This document shows positions 8,369 through 16,589 of a stretch of DNA of 46,784 nucleotides, piece after piece (position 1 is the first letter of the stretch; the number at the start of each line of letters is the position of its first letter). The notes beneath the pieces are model-generated. The model did not search any database. It saw only the letters and a list, made by a program, of their open reading frames with translations, and was not told where the DNA came from. Position numbers and translations under genes: made by a program. The stretch is taken from contig DFAM01000014.1 of the NCBI GenBank assembly GCA_002365595.1, positions 1 to 46,784 of the forward strand. The letters run 5' to 3'. This DNA comes from Acinetobacter sp. UBA3106. GTDB taxonomy: Bacteria > Pseudomonadota > Gammaproteobacteria > Pseudomonadales > Moraxellaceae.

Positions 8369-9391
8369 ATGAATGAACAAGACCTAAATTACAGTAAAGG
8401 CACAATTTCAATCAGTCTGGTGCATGAAGCATTGCTGTCTGCGCAGCATCAGGGATTGAACACTCAGAACATCTTGGTCAAATCCGGTATTCAGACTGAG
8501 CTGATGCAATCCAGTAAAGCCCGTGTTTCTGTATCGCAATATGCACAGCTTTGGACTGAACTGGCCGATGTCATGAATGACGAATTTTTTGGTATGGACA
8601 GTCACCCCATGCGCCGCGGCAGTTTTAAGCTTTTATCCAAGTCTGTCATACACGCAGAAACCTTAGAAAAAGCCCTGCAACAGATTTTGCAATTTTTAAA
8701 TTTGATTCTGGATGATTTTGTTAGCCAATTATTTGTTCAGGAAAACTATGCTTATATCGTAATTTATGAGCAAAAACAGACCAAAAGAATGTTCAGCTAT
8801 GCCACCTATTTAATGCTGATTCATGGTTTGATGTGCTGGTTAAGCGGACAAAGAGTTTTACTGAATCAGATTCAGCTCAAGTGTGATGCACCACTGGATG
8901 ATCAAGACTATAAAGTCCGTTTTTGTGAAAATATTCAATACAATAGCAATGAAAACTACATCCAGTTCGATGCCAATTATTTAAATATTCAGATTAAACA
9001 GGATAAACAATCCTGGCATCAGTTTATTCAACAAACCCCGCACAATCTTTTAGTCCGTTTTAAAAATCCGCATGCCATTAGTTCTCAAATCCGTAAACAT
9101 TTAATGAATGTTCCACCTGCCGAATGGCTTGAACTCAATGAAATTGCCCAGCGTTTAAATATGTCTGATGCCACGATGCAACGACGTTTAAAAAGCGAAG
9201 GCGTCAGTTATCAGCAGCTGAAAAATGATATCCGACGTGATACAGCCATTGAATTTCTGACTAAAACTGAAAAAACCTTGCAGGAAATTAGCGATGAATT
9301 AAGTTTTCACGATCCAAGTGCATTTCATCGTGCTTTCAAGAAATGGACGGGTGTCAGCCCAGGTGCTTATCGCCAAAACAAGGATCTATAA
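8369..9391 (+). CDS. AraC-family transcriptional regulator
   Basis: Predicted DNA-binding regulator of 340 residues. Residues about 15-210 look like the arabinose-binding-like N-terminal domain found in OruR/ArgR-like AraC proteins. The C-terminal 100 residues hold the two helix-turn-helix units: LNEIAQRLNMSDATMQRRLK and LQEISDELSFHDPSAFHRAF, followed by the usual WTGVSPGAYR end. It is transcribed away from the SDR gene, so the 156-base gap is the likely operator region for the acyl-CoA catabolic genes; this control is inferred from position. Confidence 0.9.
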   Translation: MNEQDLNYSKGTISISLVHEALLSAQHQGLNTQNILVKSGIQTELMQSSKARVSVSQYAQLWTELADVMNDEFFGMDSHPMRRGSFKLLSKSVIHAETLEKALQQILQFLNLILDDFVSQLFVQENYAYIVIYEQKQTKRMFSYATYLMLIHGLMCWLSGQRVLLNQIQLKCDAPLDDQDYKVRFCENIQYNSNENYIQFDANYLNIQIKQDKQSWHQFIQQTPHNLLVRFKNPHAISSQIRKHLMNVPPAEWLELNEIAQRLNMSDATMQRRLKSEGVSYQQLKNDIRRDTAIEFLTKTEKTLQEISDELSFHDPSAFHRAFKKWTGVSPGAYRQNKDL

Positions 9392-9601
9392 ATTAATCTA
9401 ATTAATAAAATAGAGTTTCTTTTCTCATGATTTAATAATTCTTTGCTTTTCATGAGTTTAAAAAATTGATCTATTTTTCGTCGGAATCTAATTGCAAAAA
9501 GTGACAAAATAGATTACTTTTCAATCAATTTAAAGGTATATCTTTATGCCTCTCTGCTGTAATTCCTCCCCGTGTAATCACCTTAAATTAAAGGTTCTGA
9601 C

Positions 9602-9955
9602 ATGCTTAAGATGATTGATGTACTAGAGCAAAGCTTGGTGCAAAATTTTACTCATTCTCTTCATTCTCATACCAGTCAATTTGATGAGTTATTCAATCAA
9701 GGTATTTTGAATACTTCTGATTCAGCACTTCAAAATGTGGTGGTGAACTTCTTCAACCGTGCAGATGCCATTGAAGCAGCAAAAGCACTAGATATTAGCG
9801 CTGAGGGTATTCAAGCCCTGCAAAGCGGCATTGCCTTAAAAGATGATCAATATCTTGCAGATACAGCGAAAATTGTAGCACTTGGTCTGGCACTTGAAAC
9901 AGATGTGCTCACTCAATTAGAAATTTCTGATTGTCTGCAAGATTTCCCTGTATAA
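9602..9955 (+). CDS. conserved-looking protein of unknown function
   Basis: A 117-residue acidic, probably all-helical protein that I do not recognise. It has no signal peptide, membrane segment or metal motif. The middle contains repeated alanine/leucine/isoleucine helices (ALDISAEGIQALQSGIALKD, KIVALGLALE). Coding is supported by a sharp composition change against the AT-rich flanks, and by a strong terminator 14 bases after the stop. The region just upstream has TAAAGG about ten bases before the ATG-containing stretch only weakly matching a ribosome site. It stands alone between the AraC regulator and a long non-coding gap. Confidence 0.75.
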   Translation: MLKMIDVLEQSLVQNFTHSLHSHTSQFDELFNQGILNTSDSALQNVVVNFFNRADAIEAAKALDISAEGIQALQSGIALKDDQYLADTAKIVALGLALETDVLTQLEISDCLQDFPV

Positions 9956-9970
9956 AGTTAAAATAAATTA

Positions 9971-9999
9971 AAAAGCGGCTTCATTCAGCCGCTTTTTTT
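9971..9999 (+). terminator. Rho-independent terminator
   Basis: AGCGGCT (9974-9980) pairs with AGCCGCT (9987-9993) over a TCATTC loop, followed by seven T. It ends the 117-residue gene. Confidence 0.93.
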
Positions 10000-10001
10000 G
10001 G

Positions 10002-10567
10002 CTCAATTTGACCTATTTGTATACACATTTATACGGTATTTTTATTCATTTTCTTAAAACATGGCATTAACTCAAAGCTCTAGTTTTTGATCGATTTGTG
10101 TCGAATCAATCAAGCTATTCTGAGTCACTTTTAGGGCATCAATCAATAGCTTTCCAATGTTTCCTTCCAATATAAAGATAAAAGATATCGAGAACAAATC
10201 ACTTTACCTTTAAATAATCTTTAATTGAACATAGTCTTCTATTTAAATATTGTATTTCGATTCGAGTGATAGACTGTATTTTATCTAACTAAAAGTATAT
10301 TTTATGTAATTACAATGAAATTTCATTGTATGTTATTAATGTAAACCAACCCTATTTTAATTTTATTCATTGCAATTTATCTTTTTGATATAAAGCATAA
10401 AATTCAATAAAATAAAAATTAATTTAATAAAATTCAGGTAGTTAAAATATAAAATTCAACATATGCAAAATTAAGATAATTTTATAAAAATTACTGTTTT
10501 CTCTTTTCCTCATAATAACTGGCAATATCAGCTCCCATACAAAATTAGACAATTTTATGGGGTTTAT
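10002..10567. other. long AT-rich intergenic region upstream of the ABC transporter genes
   Basis: About 565 bases without a coding frame. It holds a perfect 20-base palindrome at 10311-10330 (listed separately) and probably the promoter for the binding-protein gene at 10568, but no -35/-10 pair stands out in the AT-rich background. Confidence 0.55.
10311..10330. promoter_or_regulatory. perfect 20-base palindrome, possible operator
   Basis: TACAATGAAA is followed directly by its exact reverse complement TTTCATTGTA. The symmetry stops at both ends. It is 238 bases before the binding-protein start. A dimeric repressor or activator site is possible; chance in AT-rich DNA is also possible. Confidence 0.35.
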
Positions 10568-11539
10568 ATGTACTCTTTCACTTTTAAAACTAAAATATTA
10601 TTTACCGCAGTTACACTCGGTTTGGCCAGTCAATACAGTTTTGCAACTATTCCCGATACCCTTAAACTGGATTATGCGTACTACGCTCCTACCAGCCTGG
10701 TGGTTAAGGAACAGAAACTTTTAGAAAAAGCATTGCCTAAAACAGAAATTAAATGGGTCTTTAGTCAAGGCAGCAACCGTTCTCTTGAATATCTGAATAG
10801 TGGCAGTGTCGATTTCTCATCTACCGCAGGTTTGGCCGCTGCACTTAGTCGTGCCAATGGTAGTCCGATTAAAACTATTTATATTCAGAGTCAGCCGGAA
10901 TGGACGGCTTTAGTGGTCTCCAAAAATTCTCCAATTAAAACGATAAAAGATTTAAAAGGTAAAAAGATTGCAGCAACCAAAGGCACCGACCCTTTCCTTT
11001 TCACTTTACAGGCACTTGAAACTGCTGGCTTAAATAAAAAAGATGTTCAACTTGTGCACTTGCAGCATCCGGATGGTAAAACAACGCTTGAACGCGGACA
11101 GGTTGATGCCTGGGCAGGCTTGGATCCGTTAATGGCTTCGGCGCAGGTACAGTCGGGAGCAAAACTACTGTATAGAAATGTCGGTTTTAACAGCTACAGC
11201 GTACTCAGTGTAAAAGAACAATTTGCCAATCAAAGTCCTGAAGCGATTGAAGCTGTGGTTAAAGCTTACGAACAGGCACGAAAATGGGCCAAAGCCAATC
11301 CATCTAAATTGGCTGAATTGCTGGCGCGAGAATCTAAATTGCCTGTTCCTGTGGCTAAACTTCAGCTCAGCCGAACCAATTTTGATCAAAACATTCCAAC
11401 AGCCAAACACATTAATGCATTAAAAAAATCCGGCAGCATTTTGACGGAGGAAGAACTGGTACGCAGTGGTACCAATGTCAATCAGGTGATTGATCAACTG
11501 TTTGATGCCAAATATGCACAAAAGATTGTAGGCAAATAA
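10568..11539 (+). CDS. SsuA-like ABC transporter substrate-binding protein
   Basis: Periplasmic binding protein of 323 residues in the aliphatic-sulfonate/nitrate/taurine (SsuA/NMT1-like) group. A signal peptide covers about residues 1-26 (hydrophobic FTAVTLGLASQ, cleavage after SFA). Typical features follow: LDYAYYAPTSLVVKEQ, a GSVDFSSTAGLAA loop, LKGKKIAATKGTDPFLF, and GQVDAWAGLDPLMA. It is cotranscribed with the permease gene: its stop TAA overlaps the next ATG (TAATG at 11537-11541). The ligand is likely a sulfonate or similar organosulfur compound, inferred from family only. Confidence 0.88.
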   Translation: MYSFTFKTKILFTAVTLGLASQYSFATIPDTLKLDYAYYAPTSLVVKEQKLLEKALPKTEIKWVFSQGSNRSLEYLNSGSVDFSSTAGLAAALSRANGSPIKTIYIQSQPEWTALVVSKNSPIKTIKDLKGKKIAATKGTDPFLFTLQALETAGLNKKDVQLVHLQHPDGKTTLERGQVDAWAGLDPLMASAQVQSGAKLLYRNVGFNSYSVLSVKEQFANQSPEAIEAVVKAYEQARKWAKANPSKLAELLARESKLPVPVAKLQLSRTNFDQNIPTAKHINALKKSGSILTEEELVRSGTNVNQVIDQLFDAKYAQKIVGK

Positions 11540-12372
11540 TGAGTTTTCCTGTAGCAAGCAAAAAGGCTTCTGTGCCGAGCACAGAAGTCAAACAGAACCC
11601 TTTTTCCCGCCGGTTGAAATTCATAAGCAAGCTGAAAGGACTGGTTATTCCTGTATTGCTGCTGGTTCTGTGTGAAATTCTGGTTAAGAAAGGATTGATC
11701 GAGGCTTATCTGCTTCCCGCACCTAGCAGCTTATGGCAATCTTTATTGGAATTGTCTGCGGGTGATTTATGGCTGCATATCTGGACCAGTACCTGGCGCG
11801 TATTTTTAGGTTTCTTTATTGGTAGCGGACTTGCGCTGGTTTTTGCGATTTTTGTGGGTTTAAACAAGCAAGCTGAAGAATTCCTGGAACCTTCTTTTTC
11901 AGCCATTAAATCTATTCCCAGTCTGGCCTGGATTCCTCTGTTACTGCTGTGGTTAGGTATTGATGAAGCCTCTAAAATCACCCTGATTGCCATTGGTGCA
12001 TTTTTTCCAACCTATACCAATACCGTTTCAGCTATTCACGGCGTAGACCGCAAACTGATTGAAGTCGCGCAAGTTTATCGCTTGAAATATTTTCAACAGA
12101 TTAAAGACATTACTCTTCCTGCCGCATCACCCGGTATCTTAACCGGTTTGCGTAATAGCCTGAGTTTATCCTGGATGTTTATGATTGCTGCTGAACTAAT
12201 TGCCGCAACTCAAGGCATTGGCTATTTACTCAGTGATGGACGGGAAACGTCCCGACCTGACATTGTCATTATTGCGATTATTCTATTGGCGATTTTAGGA
12301 AAAATTAGCGATAACCTAATGAAAATTGTTGAAAACTGGCTGTTACGCTGGCGGGATGTGGTCAAAAAATAA
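11539..12372 (+). CDS. SsuC-like ABC transporter permease
   Basis: Inner-membrane permease of 277 residues with about six hydrophobic segments and the family EAA-type loop around KLIEVAQVYRLKYFQQIKDI to LPAASPGILTGLRNSLSLSW, which contacts the ATPase. It is the partner of the binding protein immediately upstream (TAATG overlap). A terminator starts right at its stop codon, so no ATPase or sulfonate monooxygenase gene belongs to this operon; the ATPase must be supplied from elsewhere or the system may be inactive. Confidence 0.9.
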   Translation: MSFPVASKKASVPSTEVKQNPFSRRLKFISKLKGLVIPVLLLVLCEILVKKGLIEAYLLPAPSSLWQSLLELSAGDLWLHIWTSTWRVFLGFFIGSGLALVFAIFVGLNKQAEEFLEPSFSAIKSIPSLAWIPLLLLWLGIDEASKITLIAIGAFFPTYTNTVSAIHGVDRKLIEVAQVYRLKYFQQIKDITLPAASPGILTGLRNSLSLSWMFMIAAELIAATQGIGYLLSDGRETSRPDIVIIAIILLAILGKISDNLMKIVENWLLRWRDVVKK

Positions 12373-12397
12373 AGCGCATCATGCGCTTTATTTTTTT
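12371..12397. terminator. bidirectional terminator between convergent genes
   Basis: AAAGCGCA/TGCGCTTT stem with a TCA loop, flanked by T-rich sequence on the plus side and A-rich sequence on the other. It serves the permease gene on the plus strand and prmC on the minus strand. Confidence 0.88.
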
Positions 12398-12410
12398 ATC
12401 TTTTTTAAGA

Positions 12411-13229
12411 TTAATGTGGCCACCGACCTAAAGTCACACGGTCATTGCCGCCATAATCTTTCACAGTTCTGACTTCTTTATACCCTGCCTGGATAAAGAT
12501 ATGGCGCACAGCATCACCCTGATCATAACCATGCTCAAGTACAACCCAGCCATTCACAGTTAAATGCTTTTTACCCTGCTGGATAATGTGCTCAAGATCG
12601 GCAAGACCATGTTTATCTGCCACCAAAGCACGCTCCGGTTCTGTAGCCAAATCCTGCATATGGACATCATCTGCATCGATATACGGCGGATTAGACACAA
12701 TGACATCGAAGAATTCACGTCCCAAAGGCTTAAACCAAGAACCACACAGGAAACGGACCTGTTCAAGATCATGCTTTTCAGCATTAAATTGTGCTACTTC
12801 TAAAGTCGGTTCATAAATATCTGTGGCAGTAACCGACCAATCCGGACGTTCAGAAGCAAGCGATAAGGCTACTGCACCGGTTCCAGTGCCTAAATCGACA
12901 ATTCGGGCATCTTCAGGCAAGTCTAACTTAAGTACAGTTTCAACCAGAACTTCAGTATCTGGACGCGGCACCAAAGTATCTGGAGTCACTTTTAAATCCA
13001 GTGTCCAGAATGGCTGTGAACCAGTGACATAAGCCAAAGGTTCACCTGCTGCAATACGTGCCAGACCACTACGATATGCCTGCTCTTGTTCTGCTGTTAA
13101 TTGCAGATCTTTTTTCATTGGCAAATCAAAAGCATCAATTTTGGTAATGTGCTCAAGTAACCATGCATTTTCCTGGCGTTCATAGCTTTCTGCATCACCA
13201 CGTAAGGCCAAGGCCTGTGCAATATTCAT
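12411..13229 (-). CDS. prmC: peptide chain release factor N5-glutamine methyltransferase
   Basis: Methylates the glutamine of the GGQ motif in release factors, using S-adenosylmethionine. The 272-residue protein has a helical N-terminal domain, the SAM-binding DLGTGTGA (112-119) and the substrate-binding NPPY motif (180-183). Length is normal. Its start codon overlaps the stop of prfA (TAATG at 13231-13227), so it is coupled to the gene for its own substrate. Confidence 0.97.
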   Translation of the reverse strand: MNIAQALALRGDAESYERQENAWLLEHITKIDAFDLPMKKDLQLTAEQEQAYRSGLARIAAGEPLAYVTGSQPFWTLDLKVTPDTLVPRPDTEVLVETVLKLDLPEDARIVDLGTGTGAVALSLASERPDWSVTATDIYEPTLEVAQFNAEKHDLEQVRFLCGSWFKPLGREFFDVIVSNPPYIDADDVHMQDLATEPERALVADKHGLADLEHIIQQGKKHLTVNGWVVLEHGYDQGDAVRHIFIQAGYKEVRTVKDYGGNDRVTLGRWPH

Positions 13230-14317
13230 TAGCCACCATTCTGCTGTGCAAGAAGTGCCAACTGATCTGCCTGATATTCACGGTGCAAACTGTCAAGCAA
13301 TTCGGTCAAATCACCTTCCATTACGGCATCTAATTTATATAAAGTTAAATTGATACGGTGATCGGTCATACGACCTTGCGGATAGTTATAAGTACGGATA
13401 CGCTCCGAACGGTCACCAGAACCCACCAGGTCACGGCGCATTTCTGAAGTCGCTGCATCAGCTGCGGCACGTTTGGCATTTTCCAGACGTGAAACCAAAA
13501 GTGCCATCGCTTTGGCTTTGTTCTTATGCTGTGAACGTTCATCCTGACATTCAACCACTGTACCGGTTGGAATATGGGTAATACGCACTGCCGAATCGGT
13601 TTTGTTAATGTGCTGACCACCTGCACCGGATGCACGATAAGTATCAATACGCAAATCTGCCGGGTTAATGTCTACCGAAGTATCCACATCCACTTCAGGC
13701 AAAATGGCAACCGTACATGCTGAAGTATGCACACGACCCTGCGATTCGGTTGCAGGTACACGTTGTACACGGTGCGCGCCACTTTCAAATTTCAGGCGAC
13801 CGTACACCCCTTCACCATTAATCAGGCAGATGACTTCTTTATAACCGCCGTGTTCACCTTCATTTTCAGACAGGATTTCCAGACGCCAGCCCTGCGTTTC
13901 AGCATATTTGCTATACATACGGAATAAATCGCCCGAGAAGATCGCAGCTTCATCACCACCGGTTCCGGCACGAATTTCCAGATAGGCAGAGTTGGCATCG
14001 TTTGGATCTTTCGGAATCATCAAGATATTGAGGTCTGCTTCCAGTTGTTCCAGCAGCGCCTTATTGTCTTTGATTTCTTCCTGAGCCATTTCCTTAAAGT
14101 CAGGATCGCTCAACATGGCTTCAGCAGTTTCTATATCTTCTTCGGCTTGACGGAATTTAGTCCAGACCCCAGTGATTTCGGATAGGTCACTATGTTCACG
14201 TGACAATTGACGGAAGCGTTTGTTATCTGAAATCACTTCAACGTCGGCAAGCAATGCGTTTAATTCTTCGTGACGGTCAGAAAGTTGATCTAATCGTAAA
14301 CGTAACGATTCTTTCAT
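13229..14317 (-). CDS. prfA: peptide chain release factor 1
   Basis: Releases finished peptides at UAA and UAG codons on the ribosome. The 362-residue product has the GGQ motif in GAGGQHINKTDSAVRITH and the codon-recognition tripeptide-like PAT in RVPATESQGRVH. The ATG at 14317 gives the usual family length; a TTG nine bases upstream is less likely. It is followed without a gap by prmC. Confidence 0.98.
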   Translation of the reverse strand: MKESLRLRLDQLSDRHEELNALLADVEVISDNKRFRQLSREHSDLSEITGVWTKFRQAEEDIETAEAMLSDPDFKEMAQEEIKDNKALLEQLEADLNILMIPKDPNDANSAYLEIRAGTGGDEAAIFSGDLFRMYSKYAETQGWRLEILSENEGEHGGYKEVICLINGEGVYGRLKFESGAHRVQRVPATESQGRVHTSACTVAILPEVDVDTSVDINPADLRIDTYRASGAGGQHINKTDSAVRITHIPTGTVVECQDERSQHKNKAKAMALLVSRLENAKRAAADAATSEMRRDLVGSGDRSERIRTYNYPQGRMTDHRINLTLYKLDAVMEGDLTELLDSLHREYQADQLALLAQQNGG

Positions 14318-14684
14318 TTTGCTCAATATCTCAATACAAAGGCTATCTCCATGCCTTATAGGACATAGATCAGCGCAAAAAAATTGTGCCTAGTGTAACG
14401 ATTCTAAGGGTGAAATGACATAGATATTGTGGGGACAAAAGCTCATATCAAAAGTGATTGTTTCAAGATGAACGCTCAATCTATGCTAGTTTTATTCATA
14501 TTTCCCGAGTAAATGCATATTTTACGAGCAATATTCAACATTGTTAAAGAAACTTTACAAAGCAGACACTAAACACCACAACTCTAGTTGATCCTCTCCA
14601 CATTGTTGGAAAAAATTTTTGTTACATTTGCCGGCATTGAAAGAACTTACTTACAACGTTCAGGTTTTGAACACGGAGTTAACT
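14318..14684. other. divergent intergenic region, prfA and the first glycine-zipper gene
   Basis: About 365 bases with no gene. It must hold the promoters of the leftward prfA-prmC operon and of the rightward glycine-zipper gene. I see no clear -35/-10 pair, repeat or RNA gene. Confidence 0.5.
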
Positions 14685-15116
14685 ATGAAACTTAATGCAT
14701 TATTATTAAGCGCAACAATGGCGACTGCATCAATGTTTACTGTTTCTGCTCATGCAGACAACTCTACTCGTATTGCTGCAACATCAGCATTAGGTAGCGT
14801 AGCAGGTACTGCGATTGGTAAACAAATGGGTGGTAATACCGGTGCAATGATCGGTTCTGCTCTTGGTGGTGCTGGTGGTGCTGCGGTTTCTGCTGATCGA
14901 CGCAACCGTACTGGTGCTGCAATCGGTGGCGGTTTAGGGGGTGTGGGTGGTTATACTGTCGGTAAAAGTGTAGGTGGTTCAACTGGTGGCTATATCGGTT
15001 CAGCGCTAGGTGCTGCTGGTGGTTCGGTTCTGGGTAAAAAAGTATCAGAAGACCGTCGTGCTGACCAACGTAAATACAAAAAACACTCTAAAAAATACTA
15101 TCGCAGCCATCGTTAA
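14685..15116 (+). CDS. glycine-zipper envelope protein, paralogue 1
   Basis: 143-residue exported protein. A signal peptide (MKLNALLLSATMATASMFTV, cleavage after AHA near residue 23) is followed by four to five glycine-zipper segments such as GSVAGTAIGKQMGGNTGAMI and GSALGAAGGSVLGKK, then a basic tyrosine-rich tail. Glycine-zipper proteins of this kind sit in or across the bacterial envelope; exact role unknown. The ATG at 14685 is preceded by GGAG; an upstream frame start at 14619 has no site and would bury the signal peptide. It is the first of three tandem copies, and its tail is the shortest and lysine-rich. Confidence 0.9.
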   Translation: MKLNALLLSATMATASMFTVSAHADNSTRIAATSALGSVAGTAIGKQMGGNTGAMIGSALGGAGGAAVSADRRNRTGAAIGGGLGGVGGYTVGKSVGGSTGGYIGSALGAAGGSVLGKKVSEDRRADQRKYKKHSKKYYRSHR

Positions 15117-15138
15117 TACACGATCTGTGAACACAACA

Positions 15139-15166
15139 AAAAAGTACCTTCGGGTGCTTTTTTCTT
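15139..15166 (+). terminator. Rho-independent terminator with UUCG loop
   Basis: AGTACC-TTCG-GGTGCT followed by a T run. The stem contains one G-T pair. The same TTCG-loop design follows all three glycine-zipper genes. Confidence 0.85.
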
Positions 15167-15187
15167 TTATTGCCCTTATTGCCTGTT

Positions 15188-15307
15188 AATTATGGATAAA
15201 TTTGGCAGATAAAAATACAAACCCTTAACAACCCATTCATCTTCAATGCCAGACTTTCTTTTATTCTTATCTCAATAGATAACAAAAGCGTCCAACTGGA
15301 GTTTACC
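15188..15307 (+). repeat. leader of glycine-zipper paralogue 2, duplicated in front of paralogue 3
   Basis: The stretch beginning ATTATGGATAAATTTGGCAG and continuing through ACAAACCCTTAACAACCC to the ribosome site matches, base for base over much of its length, the leader at 15810-15929 (ATTATGAACAAATATGGAAG, then CAAATGATCAACAACTCATC). Duplication therefore covered promoter, leader, gene and terminator. Confidence 0.75.
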
Positions 15308-15745
15308 ATGAAATTTAATTCAATTTTATTTGCTACAGTAATTGCAACTTCTGCTATTGCGACTACAACAACTAATGCAGGCAATACGACTAATGTTGCT
15401 TTAACTTCTGCGCTTGGTAGTGTAGTCGGCACAGCGATTGGTAAAAACATGGGTGGCAATACCGGTGCCATGATTGGTTCTGCCATTGGTGGTGCTGGCG
15501 GTGCGGCTGTTTCAGCAAACAAACGCGACCGTACTGGCGCTGCAATCGGTGGCGGTTTAGGTGGTGTCGGTGGTTATACTGTAGGTAAAAGCATGGGTGG
15601 TTCAACCGGTGGTTATATCGGTTCTGCTTTAGGTGCTGCAGGTGGTTCGGTACTGGGTAAAAAGGTATCAGAAGACCGTCGTTATGATGATCGCACAGAC
15701 CGCCGCTATAATAGCTATAACAACCGTCGTTACAATCGTCGTTAA
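15308..15745 (+). CDS. glycine-zipper envelope protein, paralogue 2
   Basis: 145-residue exported protein, closely related to its neighbours. Signal peptide MKFNSILFATVIATSAIATT ends after NAG near residue 25. The body keeps GSVVGTAIGKNMGGNTGAMI, two arginine breaks (KRDRTGA) and GSALGAAGGSVLGKKVSEDR. The tail is rich in Arg, Tyr and Asn (DRRYNSYNNRRYNRR). The ATG follows CTGGAG. Its role is unknown; the repeats suggest a membrane-inserting or oligomeric structure. Confidence 0.9.
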   Translation: MKFNSILFATVIATSAIATTTTNAGNTTNVALTSALGSVVGTAIGKNMGGNTGAMIGSAIGGAGGAAVSANKRDRTGAAIGGGLGGVGGYTVGKSMGGSTGGYIGSALGAAGGSVLGKKVSEDRRYDDRTDRRYNSYNNRRYNRR

Positions 15746-15758
15746 TACTCAGATTTTT

Positions 15759-15783
15759 AAAAGCACCTTCGGGTGCTTTTTTT
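15759..15783 (+). terminator. Rho-independent terminator with UUCG loop
   Basis: AAAAGCACC-TTCG-GGTGCTTTT followed by further T. Follows glycine-zipper paralogue 2. Confidence 0.93.
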
Positions 15784-15929
15784 GATTTTTATTATGTTGT
15801 TTCGGGCAAATTATGAACAAATATGGAAGATAAAAAATACAAATGATCAACAACTCATCCATTTTCATTTCTAAATCTTTGCTTACATTTAACTCAAGAA
15901 ATAACAAAAGCTTCCTAAAGGAGTTTGTC

Positions 15930-16430
15930 ATGAAATTTAATTCTATCATTCTTGCTGCTGTAGTGACTTCATCTGTTCTCACTATGACTACAGCCAATGC
16001 AGGCAATACAACAAATACAGCCTTAACTTCTGCCCTGGGTGGCGTGGTCGGTGCCGCAGTCGGTAAACAAATGGGTGGTACGACTGGTGCAATGATTGGT
16101 TCTGCCATTGGTGGCGGTGCTGGTGCTGGAGTTGCTGCCAACAAACGTGACCGTACTGGTGCGGTAATTGGCGGAGCTTTGGGTGGTGCTGGCGGTTATA
16201 CCGTAGGTAAAAATATGGGTGGTACCAACGGTGGTTATATTGGCGCGGGCTTAGGTTCTGCCGGTGGCGCAATCTTGGGTAAAAAAGTAAGCGAAGACCG
16301 TCGTTATGATGATCGATATGACCGTGATGAGCGTCGCTATAATGACCGTTATGACCGTCGTTATAATAGCTACCGTTACAATGACCGTCACGACAATGGC
16401 CGTCATTTAGGCTGGAACAAGCGTCGTTAA
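15930..16430 (+). CDS. glycine-zipper envelope protein, paralogue 3
   Basis: 166-residue exported protein. Signal peptide MKFNSIILAAVVTSSVLTMT ends after NAG; the zipper body (GGVVGAAVGKQMGGTTGAMI, GAGLGSAGGAILGKK) matches paralogues 1 and 2. Its C-terminal tail is extended to about 45 residues with repeated DRRY, DRYD and RYN units and a final GRHLGWNKRR. The ATG at 15930 has AAAGGAG upstream; an earlier in-frame ATG at 15843 has no site and lies in the conserved leader. The variable basic tail is the main difference between copies. Confidence 0.9.
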   Translation: MKFNSIILAAVVTSSVLTMTTANAGNTTNTALTSALGGVVGAAVGKQMGGTTGAMIGSAIGGGAGAGVAANKRDRTGAVIGGALGGAGGYTVGKNMGGTNGGYIGAGLGSAGGAILGKKVSEDRRYDDRYDRDERRYNDRYDRRYNSYRYNDRHDNGRHLGWNKRR

Positions 16431-16447
16431 TTCTAAAGATTCAATTT

Positions 16448-16471
16448 AAAGCACCTTCGGGTGTTTTTTTT
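16448..16471 (+). terminator. Rho-independent terminator with UUCG loop
   Basis: AAAGCACC-TTCG-GGTGTTTT and more T. Follows glycine-zipper paralogue 3; one C has become T in the 3' arm, leaving a G-T pair. Confidence 0.88.
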
Positions 16472-16589
16472 ATTTAAGTGGCCTAATTACTTAATTCATA
16501 CTCAGAATGGCAATATATCGAAAAAAAACGATATACAAGTTCAAGCAGGCAGCGTATGCTTTTCTTAGCCCTGATCTTAGAGAAAACAA

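Noticed and set aside
13366..13927. Open frames on both strands inside prfA
   Set aside because: They are shadows of a strongly conserved release-factor gene; they have no ribosome site and no family resemblance.
14764..16272. Long open frames antisense to the glycine-zipper genes, rich in His, Pro and Gln
   Set aside because: The glycine-rich codons of the sense genes read as proline/histidine on the other strand; the sense frames have signal peptides, ribosome sites and terminators.
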